Shown here: positions 25,686 through 35,588 of the stretch, piece after piece
Layout: each line of letters opens with the position of its first letter
Numbering within the stretch: position 1 is the stretch's first letter
From: Rummeliibacillus pycnus
GTDB lineage: Bacteria > Bacillota > Bacilli > Bacillales_A > Planococcaceae
NCBI RefSeq assembly: GCF_002884495.1
Contig: NZ_KZ614145.1
Span: 3,610,423-3,674,422 of the forward strand
Direction of reading: 5' to 3'
Length of the DNA: 64,000 nt
Notes under the pieces: model-generated
The model's input: the letters and a program-made list of their open reading frames with translations, nothing else
What the model was told of the DNA's origin: nothing
Database searches by the model: none
Program-made: the position numbers and the translations under genes

Positions 25686-26615
25686 ATGGTTAAGTATATT
25701 TTAAAAAGACTTGGATATATACTGATTGCACTTTTTATAATCGTAACTGTTACATTCTTCCTTATGAGAATTGCTCCCGGTAGCCCATTTGCAAGTGAAA
25801 AGAGTGTGCCACCTGAAATTCAGCAAGCTCTTGATAAGGAGTATGGATTAAATAATCCATGGTATGTTCAATATAAAGACTATCTAATTTCGACTGCAAA
25901 ATTTGATTTTGGTGAATCTATGAAATATAAAGGTCGTTCTACAAATGATATGATCAATGAAAGTTTCCCAATTTCACTGACATTAGGTATTGAAGCAATG
26001 ATTCTTGCAGTTGGTTTTGGTATTTTAATAGGTGCTGTATCAGCGCTCTATCATAATAAATTCCCCGATTATTTAGGGACTACATTTGCAGTCCTTGGTA
26101 TATCCGTTCCGTCCTTTATTTTAGCGGGATTATTACAATATTTTGTGGGTCTAAAAATGCAGCTATTACCGATTAGTGGTTGGAATGGCTTTGCGTATAG
26201 TATTTTGCCTGCACTTTCAATCGCGATTACACATATGGGTTTTATCGCAAAACTAACTCGTTCAAGCATGCTTGAACAAAATCATAGTGAATATGTGAAA
26301 ATGGCACGCGCTAAAGGGATTGGTAAATGGACAACCGTCTTCAAACACACCCTACGAAACGCTCTTCTTCCGGTTATCACCTATCTAGGACCATTAGCTG
26401 CCGGTGTTATTACAGGTAGTTTCATTGTGGAACAAATCTTTGCTATTCCTGGGTTAGGTAAATATTTTGTAACGAGTATTACAAACCGTGATTATACGGT
26501 AATTATGGGAACGACAGTATTCTATTCAATTATTCTATTATTTGCAGTATTAGTGGTAGATATTCTGTATGGACTAATTGATCCACGTATCAAGCTGAAA
26601 GGAGCGAAAAAATAA
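25686..26615 (+). CDS. oppB: Oligopeptide ABC transporter permease OppB (operon 1)
   Basis: A 309-residue permease with six membrane segments. The N-terminal helix LYILIALFIIVTVTFFLMR-like block is followed by the GSPFASEK loop typical of OppB/DppB. The cytoplasmic coupling motif EYVKMARAKG contacts the ATPases. It pairs with OppC, which overlaps its stop by one base. GAGGAGG precedes the start. Confidence 0.92.
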   Translation: MVKYILKRLGYILIALFIIVTVTFFLMRIAPGSPFASEKSVPPEIQQALDKEYGLNNPWYVQYKDYLISTAKFDFGESMKYKGRSTNDMINESFPISLTLGIEAMILAVGFGILIGAVSALYHNKFPDYLGTTFAVLGISVPSFILAGLLQYFVGLKMQLLPISGWNGFAYSILPALSIAITHMGFIAKLTRSSMLEQNHSEYVKMARAKGIGKWTTVFKHTLRNALLPVITYLGPLAAGVITGSFIVEQIFAIPGLGKYFVTSITNRDYTVIMGTTVFYSIILLFAVLVVDILYGLIDPRIKLKGAKK

Positions 26616-27550
26616 TGACACAATCTTTAAAGGAAATTCCTCAGATTTCAAAAGACAAGTTCAAAATTGTTGGTGGAAATCACGCCGATACAGAAAAACT
26701 TTCTGAAAAATCAGTGTCTTTCTGGAAGGAAGTAAGACTTCGCTTCTCTCAAAACAAATTAGCCATTTTAGGTTTAATTATTTTAGTAATCGTTGGGCTA
26801 CTTGCCATTTTCGTTCCTTTGTTTTCTCCATATAGCTATCGAGAACAATTAGGTGTATATAATGCTCCTCCTTCAGCAAAACATTGGTTTGGAACAGATG
26901 ATCTCGGTCGTGATGTATTTGTTCGTGTATGGGTTGGAGCTCGAATTTCATTATTTATCGGCTTAACAGCAGCAGTGATTGATTTGATCATTGGTGTTGC
27001 ATGGGGCGCAATTTCAGGTTTAGTAGGTGGTCGCATTGATGATATTATGATGCGTATTGCTGATGTATTAACGGCAGTCCCTTATCTATTAGTAGTAATT
27101 ATTTTACTTGTTGTTTTACAACCAGGTTTACTACCAATGATTATCGCTCTTTCTATCACAGGTTGGGTCAATATGGCTCGAATTGTACGTGGAGAGGTTC
27201 TTTCGATTAAAAACCAAGAATATGTACTTGCGGCAAGAACACTCGGAGCAGGTACTAAACATATTATTTTGAAGCACTTAGTACCAAATGCACTTGGAGC
27301 AATTTTAGTAACAATGACATTAACAATTCCAAACGCCATTTTCACTGAGTCTTTCTTAAGTTATTTAGGACTAGGAGTGCCAGCACCAATGGCAAGTTGG
27401 GGAACTATGGCATCAGAAGGAAACAACGCATTAGAAACTGCACCTTGGCGTTTAATATTCCCTGCGGTATTTATTTCCGTGACGATTTTTGCCTTTAATG
27501 CAGTAGGTGATGGACTTCGTGATGCGCTTGATCCAAAATTACGTAAATAA
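26615..27550 (+). CDS. oppC: Oligopeptide ABC transporter permease OppC (operon 1)
   Basis: A 311-residue permease. A soluble N-tail of about 45 residues precedes the first helix (LAILGLIILVIVGLLAIF), then the OppC-type motif HWFGTDDLGRDVF. The coupling loop is EYVLAARTLGAG. TAATG overlap with oppB indicates translational coupling. Parts of the gene are nearly identical at DNA level to oppC of operon 2. Confidence 0.92.
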   Translation: MTQSLKEIPQISKDKFKIVGGNHADTEKLSEKSVSFWKEVRLRFSQNKLAILGLIILVIVGLLAIFVPLFSPYSYREQLGVYNAPPSAKHWFGTDDLGRDVFVRVWVGARISLFIGLTAAVIDLIIGVAWGAISGLVGGRIDDIMMRIADVLTAVPYLLVVIILLVVLQPGLLPMIIALSITGWVNMARIVRGEVLSIKNQEYVLAARTLGAGTKHIILKHLVPNALGAILVTMTLTIPNAIFTESFLSYLGLGVPAPMASWGTMASEGNNALETAPWRLIFPAVFISVTIFAFNAVGDGLRDALDPKLRK

Positions 27551-27576
27551 TATTTAGTAGAGAAGTAGGTGAGAAA

Positions 27577-28635
27577 ATGAGTGAAACATTATTAGAAGTA
27601 AAAGATTTGAAAATTAACTTTAAAACATATGCGGGTATTGTTCACGCAGTTCGCGGTGTTAGCTTCGACCTTAAACAAGGGGAAACACTTGCAATCGTTG
27701 GTGAATCAGGTTCTGGTAAAAGTGTTACGAGTAATGCTTTGATGAAACTCATTCCTCAACCACCAGGTATTTATGATAGTGGTCAAATTTTATTTGAAGG
27801 ACGCGACCTGATCCCAGTATCAGAAAAAGAAATGGCGAAAATCCGTGGTAACGAGATTGCGATGATTTTCCAAGATCCAATGACTGCTTTAAACCCAACA
27901 ATGAGGGTAGGAAAGCAAATCATGGAAGTAATTTTAAAACATAATAAAAAAGCAACGCGAGAATCTGCAAAAAAACGAGCAATCGAGTTACTTGATGAAG
28001 TAGGGATTCCATTCCCAGAAAAACGTTTTAAACAATACCCTCATGAATTTTCAGGTGGTATGCGCCAACGTGTAGTGATTGCCATAGCATTAGCGGCTGA
28101 TCCGAAACTTCTTATTGCGGATGAACCAACAACAGCACTTGATGTTACGATTCAAGCTCAGATAATTGAATTAATGAAAGAAATTCAAAAGAAAAGTAAT
28201 ACATCGATTATTTTCATCACACATGATCTTGGTGTAGTGGCGAATATTGCTGACCGAGTAGCGGTTATGTACGCTGGGCAAATTGTAGAATATGGTACAG
28301 TAAACGAAATCTTCTACAATCCTAGACATCCATACACTTGGGGATTACTAGGCTCAATGCCTGATCTGGATAATAAAACCGATGAATTATTGCGTACAAT
28401 TCCAGGTTCACCACCAGATTTAATCCATCCACCTAAAGGTGATGCATTCGCACCACGTAATGAGTATGCGATGCAAATTGATTATGAACAAGAACCACCA
28501 ATGTTTAAAGTAAGTGAAACACACTTTGCAAAAACTTGGCTACTACATCCAGATGCACCAGAAGTCCCTATTCCAGAAGCAGTTCAAAAACGAATTGATG
28601 GTTATTTAGCAAAGGACGGTGCACAAAATGGCTGA
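27577..28635 (+). CDS. oppD: Oligopeptide ABC transporter ATPase OppD (operon 1)
   Basis: A 352-residue ATPase: Walker [10 protein letters not shown]-loop in [13 protein letters not shown], signature FSGGMRQR, Walker [13 protein letters not shown] and H-loop FITHD. The C-terminal oligopeptide/dipeptide extension ([10 protein letters not shown]) lacks the four-cysteine cluster seen in some OppD proteins. It pairs with OppF to power uptake and overlaps oppF by 8 nt. Confidence 0.93.
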   Translation: MSETLLEVKDLKINFKTYAGIVHAVRGVSFDLKQGETLAIVGESGSGKSVTSNALMKLIPQPPGIYDSGQILFEGRDLIPVSEKEMAKIRGNEIAMIFQDPMTALNPTMRVGKQIMEVILKHNKKATRESAKKRAIELLDEVGIPFPEKRFKQYPHEFSGGMRQRVVIAIALAADPKLLIADEPTTALDVTIQAQIIELMKEIQKKSNTSIIFITHDLGVVANIADRVAVMYAGQIVEYGTVNEIFYNPRHPYTWGLLGSMPDLDNKTDELLRTIPGSPPDLIHPPKGDAFAPRNEYAMQIDYEQEPPMFKVSETHFAKTWLLHPDAPEVPIPEAVQKRIDGYLAKDGAQNG

Positions 28636-29524
28636 GAAAATATTAGAAGTTAAAAATTTGAAACAGTATTTTGGTACTATTAAAGCCGTAGATGGTATAA
28701 GTTTCGATGTCTATAAAGGTGAAACACTAGGCCTTGTAGGTGAATCAGGATGTGGGAAATCTACAACTGGTCGTTCTATTATCCGTCTTTATGATATTAC
28801 AGATGGAGAAATTAAATTCAAAGGGAAAGATATTCATGGCAAGAAGTCACGAAAAGAATTAAAAGACTTTAACCGTGAAATGCAAATGATTTTCCAAGAT
28901 CCATACGCATCTCTTAATCCACGTATGACAGCAGGCGAAATTATTGCTGAAGGCTTTGATATTCATGGTCTATATAAAAACAAAACAGAACGAAAAGAGA
29001 AAATTGCTTCACTACTAGAAGCTGTTGGACTAAACAGGGAACATGCCAACCGTTATGCTCACGAATTCTCAGGTGGTCAACGTCAACGTATTGGTATTGC
29101 CCGTGCACTAAGTTTAGATCCAAGCTTTATCATTGCAGATGAACCAATTTCTGCACTAGACGTATCCATTCAAGCACAAGTTGTTAACTTACTAAAACAA
29201 CTCCAAAAAGAACGTGGACTAACTTATTTATTCATCGCACATGATCTTTCAATGGTTAAATATATTAGTGATCGTATTGCCGTGATGCGTCGAGGAAAGA
29301 TTTTAGAAATTGGTTCTTCAGAAGATATCTATCAACACCCAGTTCATCCATATACAAAATCATTACTTTCAGCTATTCCATTGCCAGATCCAATCTCTGA
29401 AAGTAAACGTACTCGTATTCCTTATGAACATGAGGAAACAGGAGATGATGCTTCAACTCACGAAGTATTCCCTGGCCATTTTGTTTATGGAACAGATCAA
29501 CAAATTGCTAAATGGTATAAATAA
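28628..29524 (+). CDS. oppF: Oligopeptide ABC transporter ATPase OppF (operon 1)
   Basis: A 298-residue ATPase: Walker [11 protein letters not shown]-loop [13 protein letters not shown], signature FSGGQRQR, Walker [13 protein letters not shown] start at ATG 28628 ([16 protein letters not shown]), matching the second copy. A GTG at 28619 is too close to the ribosome site. The start lies inside oppD. A terminator closes the operon 36 nt after the stop. Confidence 0.92.
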   Translation: MAEKILEVKNLKQYFGTIKAVDGISFDVYKGETLGLVGESGCGKSTTGRSIIRLYDITDGEIKFKGKDIHGKKSRKELKDFNREMQMIFQDPYASLNPRMTAGEIIAEGFDIHGLYKNKTERKEKIASLLEAVGLNREHANRYAHEFSGGQRQRIGIARALSLDPSFIIADEPISALDVSIQAQVVNLLKQLQKERGLTYLFIAHDLSMVKYISDRIAVMRRGKILEIGSSEDIYQHPVHPYTKSLLSAIPLPDPISESKRTRIPYEHEETGDDASTHEVFPGHFVYGTDQQIAKWYK

Positions 29525-29559
29525 TAGAGCTCTTTTTGAATAAAAAAGTTATAAAATGT

Positions 29560-29592
29560 CCCTCATTGATTTTCTTGATGAGGGCTTTTTTT
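29560..29592 (+). terminator. Intrinsic terminator of opp operon 1
   Basis: CCCTCAT (29560-29566) pairs with ATGAGGG (29578-29584), then C and seven Ts. Confidence 0.85.
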
Positions 29593-29760
29593 AGCTTAAA
29601 AAGGCACTTTAATACTTTAAAGCGTAAGAAATTTTAAAAAATATTCCGGATTTTAATATTCATAAAATGTATAAAAATTCAATTAAAATACTTTAAGCTT
29701 ACTATATTTCGGTAAATTAAGAAAATATGTATATTTATTCGAAAAATATTTATATGACAT

Positions 29761-29793
29761 AAGTTTTAGAAAATTGAGGTATTTTAGAAAATT
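29761..29793 (+). promoter_or_regulatory. Tandem CodY-like boxes upstream of oppA2
   Basis: Two exact copies of TTTTAGAAAATT lie 18 nt apart (29764-29775, 29782-29793). The 15-mer at 29761-29775 matches the CodY consensus AATTTTCWGAAAATT at 13 positions. CodY represses peptide transport genes when branched-chain amino acids and GTP are plentiful. The rest of the 29593-29897 gap is AT-rich without a gene. Confidence 0.5.
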
Positions 29794-29897
29794 AGGATAA
29801 TTTGTTTTTTTATATAGTATCCTCTGATATAGTAATAGGTAGTTACTTTTGGTTAGTAACTATCAATAATTATGTAAACCAAATAAGGGGGATTATT

Positions 29898-31541
29898 ATG
29901 AAGAAAAAGTTTTTATCACTTGTGCTTTTATCAGCATTGATGTTGGTATTAGCAGCATGTAACTTTGGTGGATCGAAAGATAAAACAGATGATTCATCAA
30001 AGTCAACAGAAACTAAAACTGAAGATAAAACATTAAATCTAACAATTACATCTGAACCACCAAGTATGAATCCACAACTTGCAACAGATAGTACTTCTGG
30101 TGCAATTCTTCGTACTATTTTTGAAGGTTTAACTCGTGTTGATAAAGATGGTAAAGTACAAAATGCAGCAGCAGAAGATATTAAAGTTAGTGACGATAAA
30201 TTAACGTATACATTTACTTTACGTGATCAAAAATGGTCAAATGGTGACCAAGTTGTAGCTGGAGACTTCGCTTATGCTTGGAAATGGGCGTTAAATCCTA
30301 AAAACGCTTCAGAATATGCTTCTATTCTTTACCCAATCAAAGGCGCTCAAGCTTATAACGAAGGTAAAGGTTCTGAAAAAGATCTAGGTATTAAAGTTGT
30401 TGATGATAAAACATTAGAAGTAACGCTTGAAAATCCAACACCTTACTTCTTAGAATTGACTGCTTTCTATACTTACTTACCAGTTAATGAAAAAGTGGTA
30501 AAAGACAACAAAAAATGGGCTGCTGAAGCTGGAGACACTTATGTAACAAATGGTCCGTTTACATTAGGTGAATGGAAACACAGTGATTCGATTACGCTTA
30601 AAAAGAATGCTGATTACTGGGATAAAGACCATGTAGCTTTAAATACAATTAACATGAAAATGGTTGAATCTGAAGCAACAGCTAACCGTATGTTCCAAAG
30701 TGGTGACATCGATTACTTAGGTTCTCCATTCCAAGTTGTTCCACTTGATGCAATGGATGGCTACAAAAAAGACGGTACACTTAAAAACAAAGATTATGCT
30801 GCTATTTATGAGTATAAATTCAATACAAAAGGCAAATTTACTAAAAATGCGAACATTCGTAAAGCTTTAGCGCTTGCGATTAATCGCGAAGGTTTATCAA
30901 AAGACATTCTTAAAGGCGGACAGCCAGCAGCGCTTAGTGGTGTTCCTGTAGCAATCGCTGGCTTTGAAAATGAAAATAATGGTTTCAAAGACAATGATAT
31001 CGCTGGTGCTAAAAAGGCGCTTGAAGCTGGTATGAAAGAATTAGGCATTAAAAAAGCAAGTGATATTAAACTTGGTATTTCTATTAACACAAGTGAAGCA
31101 CACCAAGCAATCGCTCAATATATTCAAGAAGGTTGGGTGAAAAACTTAGGAATCGAAGTTAAAATCGATAACTCTGAGTGGCAAGTATATCTTGATAAAG
31201 TAGATGCGTTAGATTATGATGTAGCTCGTTTGGGTTGGATTGCTGATTTCAACGATGCTTATACATTCCTAGAACGCTATGATACTGCTAAAAACGGTAA
31301 CAATGATACTGGTTGGGAAAATCCACAGTACAAATCACTTATGGAAAAAGCAGTTAAAGAAGCTGACGAAGCAAAACGTCTTGAGTACTTAAAAGAAGGT
31401 AACAAAATTCTTACTCAAGAATTCCCTGTAGCACCAATCTACTTCTACGTTAATAACTTCGTAGAAAAAGATTATGTGAAAAACATGGAACCAAACAAAT
31501 TGGGTGAAATTGACCTTAAATCTGTAGATATCCAAAAATAA
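29898..31541 (+). CDS. oppA: Oligopeptide-binding lipoprotein OppA (operon 2)
   Basis: A 547-residue paralogue of the OppA at 23932. It has a lipoprotein signal with lipobox LVLAAC, an acidic/lysine linker, and the same domain motifs (SEPPSMNPQLATDS, then KWSNGDQV). I place the start at ATG 29898 behind AAGGGGG; the open frame extends 32 codons upstream but has no ribosome site. The two binding proteins are conserved in framework but differ across likely specificity regions, so they may bind different peptides. Confidence 0.92.
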   Translation: MKKKFLSLVLLSALMLVLAACNFGGSKDKTDDSSKSTETKTEDKTLNLTITSEPPSMNPQLATDSTSGAILRTIFEGLTRVDKDGKVQNAAAEDIKVSDDKLTYTFTLRDQKWSNGDQVVAGDFAYAWKWALNPKNASEYASILYPIKGAQAYNEGKGSEKDLGIKVVDDKTLEVTLENPTPYFLELTAFYTYLPVNEKVVKDNKKWAAEAGDTYVTNGPFTLGEWKHSDSITLKKNADYWDKDHVALNTINMKMVESEATANRMFQSGDIDYLGSPFQVVPLDAMDGYKKDGTLKNKDYAAIYEYKFNTKGKFTKNANIRKALALAINREGLSKDILKGGQPAALSGVPVAIAGFENENNGFKDNDIAGAKKALEAGMKELGIKKASDIKLGISINTSEAHQAIAQYIQEGWVKNLGIEVKIDNSEWQVYLDKVDALDYDVARLGWIADFNDAYTFLERYDTAKNGNNDTGWENPQYKSLMEKAVKEADEAKRLEYLKEGNKILTQEFPVAPIYFYVNNFVEKDYVKNMEPNKLGEIDLKSVDIQK

Positions 31542-31596
31542 TAGTAGAACTATTGATTGTAACGAATAGATAAATTATATCTACTACAAGGTAGTT

Positions 31597-31636
31597 GGGC
31601 TGCTTTTAGTCGAGATCATCGATTAAATAGCAGCCC
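31597..31636 (+). terminator. Intercistronic hairpin between oppA2 and oppB2
   Basis: GGGCTGCT (31597-31604) pairs with AGCAGCCC (31629-31636), with an inner TCGA-centred stem, followed by TTTATTT. It is the positional equivalent of the hairpin at 25611-25649, with a similar base stem but different inner sequence. Confidence 0.78.
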
Positions 31637-31672
31637 TTTATTTCGCAAATATGAATCAAAGGAGGAATTAAA

Positions 31673-32605
31673 ATGCTCAAGTACATCCTAAAGAGATGTC
31701 TATATATTTTCATCGCATTATTTGTAATCGTGACGATTACATTCTTCTTAATGCGACTTGCCCCTGGTAGTCCGTTTGCATCTGAAAAGAATTTCCCCCC
31801 AGCTATTCAAGAACAGCTGAACGAGTCGTATGGCTTGAATAACCCCTGGTATATTCAATATAAAGATTATTTAGTTGCTACAGCACAATTTGATTTTGGC
31901 GAATCGATGAAATACAAAGGCCGTTCTACAAATGATATGATCTCTGAAAGCTTCCCAATTTCCTTAACATTAGGGATTGAAGCCATGCTTTTAGCAGTGG
32001 GATTTGGTGTGTTAATCGGTGTGATCGCAGCTTTATATCATAATAGGTTTCCCGATTATCTCGCAACAACGTTTGCCGTTTTAGGTATTTCAGTACCGTC
32101 ATTCATCCTTGCTGGTTTACTCCAATATTTCGTTGGTTTGAAGTTACAGCTACTTCCGATTAGTGGTTGGAATGGATTTGTCTATAGTATTTTGCCTGCA
32201 CTAGCGATTGCTATTTCGCATATGGGCTTTATTTCAAAGCTTACTCGTTCAAGTATGCTTGAACAAAATCATAGTGAATATGTCAAAATGGCAAGAGCTA
32301 AAGGAATTGGTAAATGGGCGACTGTGTTTAAGCATACGCTACGAAATGCACTATTGCCGGTTGTTACGTATATAGGACCCTTAGCTGCTGGTGTTATTAC
32401 AGGTAGTTTTATTGTGGAGCAAATTTTTGCAATACCTGGTTTAGGTAAATACTTTGTGACAAGTATTACAAATCGAGACTATACAGTCATTATGGGAACA
32501 ACCGTGTTCTATTCCATTATCCTGTTATTCGCGGTATTAATAGTTGATATTTTATATGGATTCATCGATCCGCGCATCAAGCTGAAAGGAGACCAAAAAT
32601 CATGA
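31673..32605 (+). CDS. oppB: Oligopeptide ABC transporter permease OppB (operon 2)
   Basis: A 310-residue permease, closely similar to the copy at 25686 along its whole length, with the same six-helix pattern, GSPFASEK loop and EYVKMARAKG coupling motif. AGGAGG precedes the ATG. It overlaps oppC2 by 4 nt (ATGA). Confidence 0.92.
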   Translation: MLKYILKRCLYIFIALFVIVTITFFLMRLAPGSPFASEKNFPPAIQEQLNESYGLNNPWYIQYKDYLVATAQFDFGESMKYKGRSTNDMISESFPISLTLGIEAMLLAVGFGVLIGVIAALYHNRFPDYLATTFAVLGISVPSFILAGLLQYFVGLKLQLLPISGWNGFVYSILPALAIAISHMGFISKLTRSSMLEQNHSEYVKMARAKGIGKWATVFKHTLRNALLPVVTYIGPLAAGVITGSFIVEQIFAIPGLGKYFVTSITNRDYTVIMGTTVFYSIILLFAVLIVDILYGFIDPRIKLKGDQKS

Positions 32606-33528
32606 CACAACAGTCGACAAATATTTCAAAAGACAAGTTTAAAATCGTTGGTGGAAATCATGCAGAAACAGAAAAACTTGCAGAAAGATCCGTTTCTTTT
32701 TGGAAGGAAGTAATGTATCGTTTTTCACATAATAAGTTAGCGATTGTAGGATTGATCATTTTAGTGATTGTGATATTGATGGCTGTTCTTGTTCCTTGGT
32801 TATCTCCATTTAGTTACCGTGAGCAGCTAGGTGTATATAATAAAGCTCCGTCATTGAAACATTGGTTTGGTACTGATGATCTTGGTCGTGATGTATTTGT
32901 CCGTGTTTGGTATGGTGCGCGTATTTCACTATTCATTGGCATCACTGCAGCAGTTATTGACTTAATTATTGGTGTTGCATGGGGAGCAATCTCAGGCTTA
33001 GTGGGGGGGCGAGTAGACGATATCATGATGCGTATTGCAGACGTTTTAACAGCTGTCCCGTACTTATTGGTTGTCATTATCCTTTTAGTCGTATTACAAC
33101 CGGGCTTATTGCCAATGATTATTGCTCTATCGATTACCGGATGGGTAAACATGGCTCGAATTGTACGTGGAGAGGTACTGTCGATTAAAAATCAAGAATA
33201 TGTACTTGCGGCAAGAACACTTGGAGCAAATACTAGTCATATTATTTTAAAGCATTTAGTTCCGAATGCACTTGGAGCTATTTTAGTAACAATGACATTA
33301 ACGATTCCAACTGCTATTTTCACCGAGTCTTTCTTAAGTTATTTAGGACTAGGTGTACCAGCACCAATGGCTAGCTGGGGAACTATGGCATCAGAAGGAA
33401 ACAACGCATTAGAAACAGCACCTTGGCGTTTAATTTTCCCTGCAGTATTTATATCGCTTACGATTTTTGCTTTCAATGCAGTGGGTGATGGTCTTCGTGA
33501 TGCACTTGATCCAAAATTACGTAAATAG
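32602..33528 (+). CDS. oppC: Oligopeptide ABC transporter permease OppC (operon 2)
   Basis: A 308-residue permease, near-identical in its C-terminal two thirds to the copy at 26615. It keeps HWFGTDDLGRDVF and the EYVLAARTLGA coupling loop; the N-tail is three residues shorter. Some blocks are identical at DNA level, for example around GAAGGAAACAACGCATTAGA near 33398. Confidence 0.92.
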   Translation: MTQQSTNISKDKFKIVGGNHAETEKLAERSVSFWKEVMYRFSHNKLAIVGLIILVIVILMAVLVPWLSPFSYREQLGVYNKAPSLKHWFGTDDLGRDVFVRVWYGARISLFIGITAAVIDLIIGVAWGAISGLVGGRVDDIMMRIADVLTAVPYLLVVIILLVVLQPGLLPMIIALSITGWVNMARIVRGEVLSIKNQEYVLAARTLGANTSHIILKHLVPNALGAILVTMTLTIPTAIFTESFLSYLGLGVPAPMASWGTMASEGNNALETAPWRLIFPAVFISLTIFAFNAVGDGLRDALDPKLRK

Positions 33529-33543
33529 AAAAGGGTGAATAGA

Positions 33544-34602
33544 ATGGGCGAAAAGATTATTGAAGTAAAAGATTTACGCATTAATTTTAAAACATATGCA
33601 GGACTCGTTCATGCTGTTCGCGGCGTTAACTTTTCTTTAGAAAAGGGTCAAACGCTAGCGATTGTAGGGGAATCGGGTTCAGGAAAATCCGTAACGAGCA
33701 ATGCCTTGATGAAGCTTATACCACAGCCACCGGGAATTTATGAAAGTGGAGAAATCGTATTTAATGGCAAGGATCTAATAAAATGTACGGAAAAAGAGAT
33801 GACAAAAATTCGTGGGAATGAGATTGCAATGATATTCCAAGATCCCATGACAGCTTTAAACCCAACGATGAGAGTTGGTAAGCAAATCATGGAAGTAATA
33901 TTAAAGCATAATAAAAAAGCAACGCGAGAATCTGCCAAAAAACGAGCAATCGAGTTACTTGATGAAGTAGGCATTCCATTCCCTGAAAAACGTTTTAAAC
34001 AATATCCACATGAATTTTCAGGTGGTATGAGACAACGGGCTGTTATAGCGATAGCTCTTGCAGCAGAGCCCAAGTTACTGATAGCCGATGAACCTACAAC
34101 AGCACTAGATGTTACCATTCAAGCTCAAATTCTAGAGTTGATGAAAGAAATTCAACGTAATAGTGATACATCCATTATTTTTATCACACATGATCTTGGA
34201 GTGGTTGCAAATGTTGCTGATTATGTAGCTGTTATGTATGCTGGGCAGATTGTAGAATATGGTGCGGTAAATGAAATTTTCTATGATCCAAAGCATCCCT
34301 ATACATGGGGATTACTAGGGTCTATGCCAGACTTAGATAACAATACGGAAGAATTGTTACGTACAATTCCAGGTTCACCACCAGATCTAATTCATCCGCC
34401 AAAAGGGGATGCATTCGCACCACGTAATGAGTTTGCTATGCAAATTGATTATGAAGAAGAGCCTCCAATGTTCCAAGTTAGTGAAACTCATTTTGCAAAG
34501 ACATGGTTGTTGCATCCAGATGCACCAAAAATTCCGGTGCCAGAGGAAGTACGAAAACGAATTGAAGGCTATCTTGCTAAGGAGGATGTTCATCATGGCT
34601 GA
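33544..34602 (+). CDS. oppD: Oligopeptide ABC transporter ATPase OppD (operon 2)
   Basis: A 352-residue ATPase, the same length as OppD1 when started at ATG 33544, which is correctly spaced from AAGGGTG. The GTG three codons earlier overlaps that site. Walker A GESGSGKS, signature FSGGMRQR and Walker [13 protein letters not shown] are intact. A stretch around 33905-33970 is almost identical in DNA to operon 1. Confidence 0.92.
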   Translation: MGEKIIEVKDLRINFKTYAGLVHAVRGVNFSLEKGQTLAIVGESGSGKSVTSNALMKLIPQPPGIYESGEIVFNGKDLIKCTEKEMTKIRGNEIAMIFQDPMTALNPTMRVGKQIMEVILKHNKKATRESAKKRAIELLDEVGIPFPEKRFKQYPHEFSGGMRQRAVIAIALAAEPKLLIADEPTTALDVTIQAQILELMKEIQRNSDTSIIFITHDLGVVANVADYVAVMYAGQIVEYGAVNEIFYDPKHPYTWGLLGSMPDLDNNTEELLRTIPGSPPDLIHPPKGDAFAPRNEFAMQIDYEEEPPMFQVSETHFAKTWLLHPDAPKIPVPEEVRKRIEGYLAKEDVHHG

Positions 34603-35497
34603 GAAAATATTAGAAGTTAAAAATCTAAAACAGTATTTTGGTTCTATTAAAGCCGTTGATGGTATTAGCTTTGATGTGTACAAAGGTGAAACACTAGGGC
34701 TTGTAGGCGAATCTGGTTGTGGAAAATCAACGACTGGTCGCTCAATAATTCGCTTATATGACATTACTGATGGAGAAATTATCTTTAAAGGTCGTAATGT
34801 ACATGACAAAAAGAATCAAAAAGATCTAAAATCATTTAATAAAGAAATGCAAATGATTTTTCAGGATCCATATGCATCATTAAATCCAAGAATGACAGCC
34901 GGTGAAATTATTGCAGAAGGTTTCAAAATACATGGCTTGTACAAAGATAAAAAAGAACGTCAAGAACGTATTGGAAAATTACTTGAAGCAGTAGGACTAA
35001 ATCGTGAACATATGAATCGCTATGCCCATGAATTTTCAGGAGGTCAGCGTCAGCGCATTGGGATTGCAAGAGCGTTAAGTTTAAATCCAAGTTTCATCAT
35101 TGCAGATGAACCAATCTCAGCATTGGATGTTTCCATTCAAGCACAAGTTGTTAACTTATTAAAAGAATTACAAAAGAAACATGGGTTAACCTATTTATTC
35201 ATTGCACATGATCTTTCGATGGTGAAATATATTAGTGATCGTATAGCGGTAATGCGAGCGGGTAAGATTCTTGAAATTGGTACATCAGAAGATATTTACA
35301 GAAAACCAATACATCCGTATACAAAATCGCTACTCTCTGCAATTCCACTTCCAGATCCAATTTCAGAGAGTAAACGTAAGCGAATTCCTTATAAAGAGGA
35401 AGAAGTTGATGGTGAGCAAACAATACATGAAGTATTTAAAGGGCATTTTGTGTATGGTACAGAAGCTCAAATTGAGAAATGGAGAATGCAGGGATAG
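34595..35497 (+). CDS. oppF: Oligopeptide ABC transporter ATPase OppF (operon 2)
   Basis: A 300-residue ATPase starting [16 protein letters not shown] at ATG 34595, behind AAGGAGGATG, inside the end of oppD2. The open frame continues 62 codons upstream, but that part is only an out-of-frame reading of oppD. Walker [10 protein letters not shown], signature FSGGQRQR and Walker [12 protein letters not shown] are intact. A terminator follows 18 nt after the stop. Confidence 0.92.
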   Translation: MAEKILEVKNLKQYFGSIKAVDGISFDVYKGETLGLVGESGCGKSTTGRSIIRLYDITDGEIIFKGRNVHDKKNQKDLKSFNKEMQMIFQDPYASLNPRMTAGEIIAEGFKIHGLYKDKKERQERIGKLLEAVGLNREHMNRYAHEFSGGQRQRIGIARALSLNPSFIIADEPISALDVSIQAQVVNLLKELQKKHGLTYLFIAHDLSMVKYISDRIAVMRAGKILEIGTSEDIYRKPIHPYTKSLLSAIPLPDPISESKRKRIPYKEEEVDGEQTIHEVFKGHFVYGTEAQIEKWRMQG

Positions 35498-35515
35498 TTA
35501 TTATTCAGCATATTG

Positions 35516-35553
35516 AATCTCTTGTCGCATATTCGCCGACAAGAGATTTTTTT
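35516..35553 (+). terminator. Intrinsic terminator of opp operon 2
   Basis: A perfect 12-bp stem AATCTCTTGTCG / CGACAAGAGATT with a 9-nt loop, then a T run. Confidence 0.9.
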
Positions 35554-35588
35554 ATCCCGTATAAAAGGGCAGCAAGACCCTTAATTTG

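Noticed and set aside
34409-34594. 62-codon N-terminal extension of the second OppF
   Set aside because: It is an out-of-frame reading of oppD2; the start at 34595 has a strong ribosome site and matches the first OppF.
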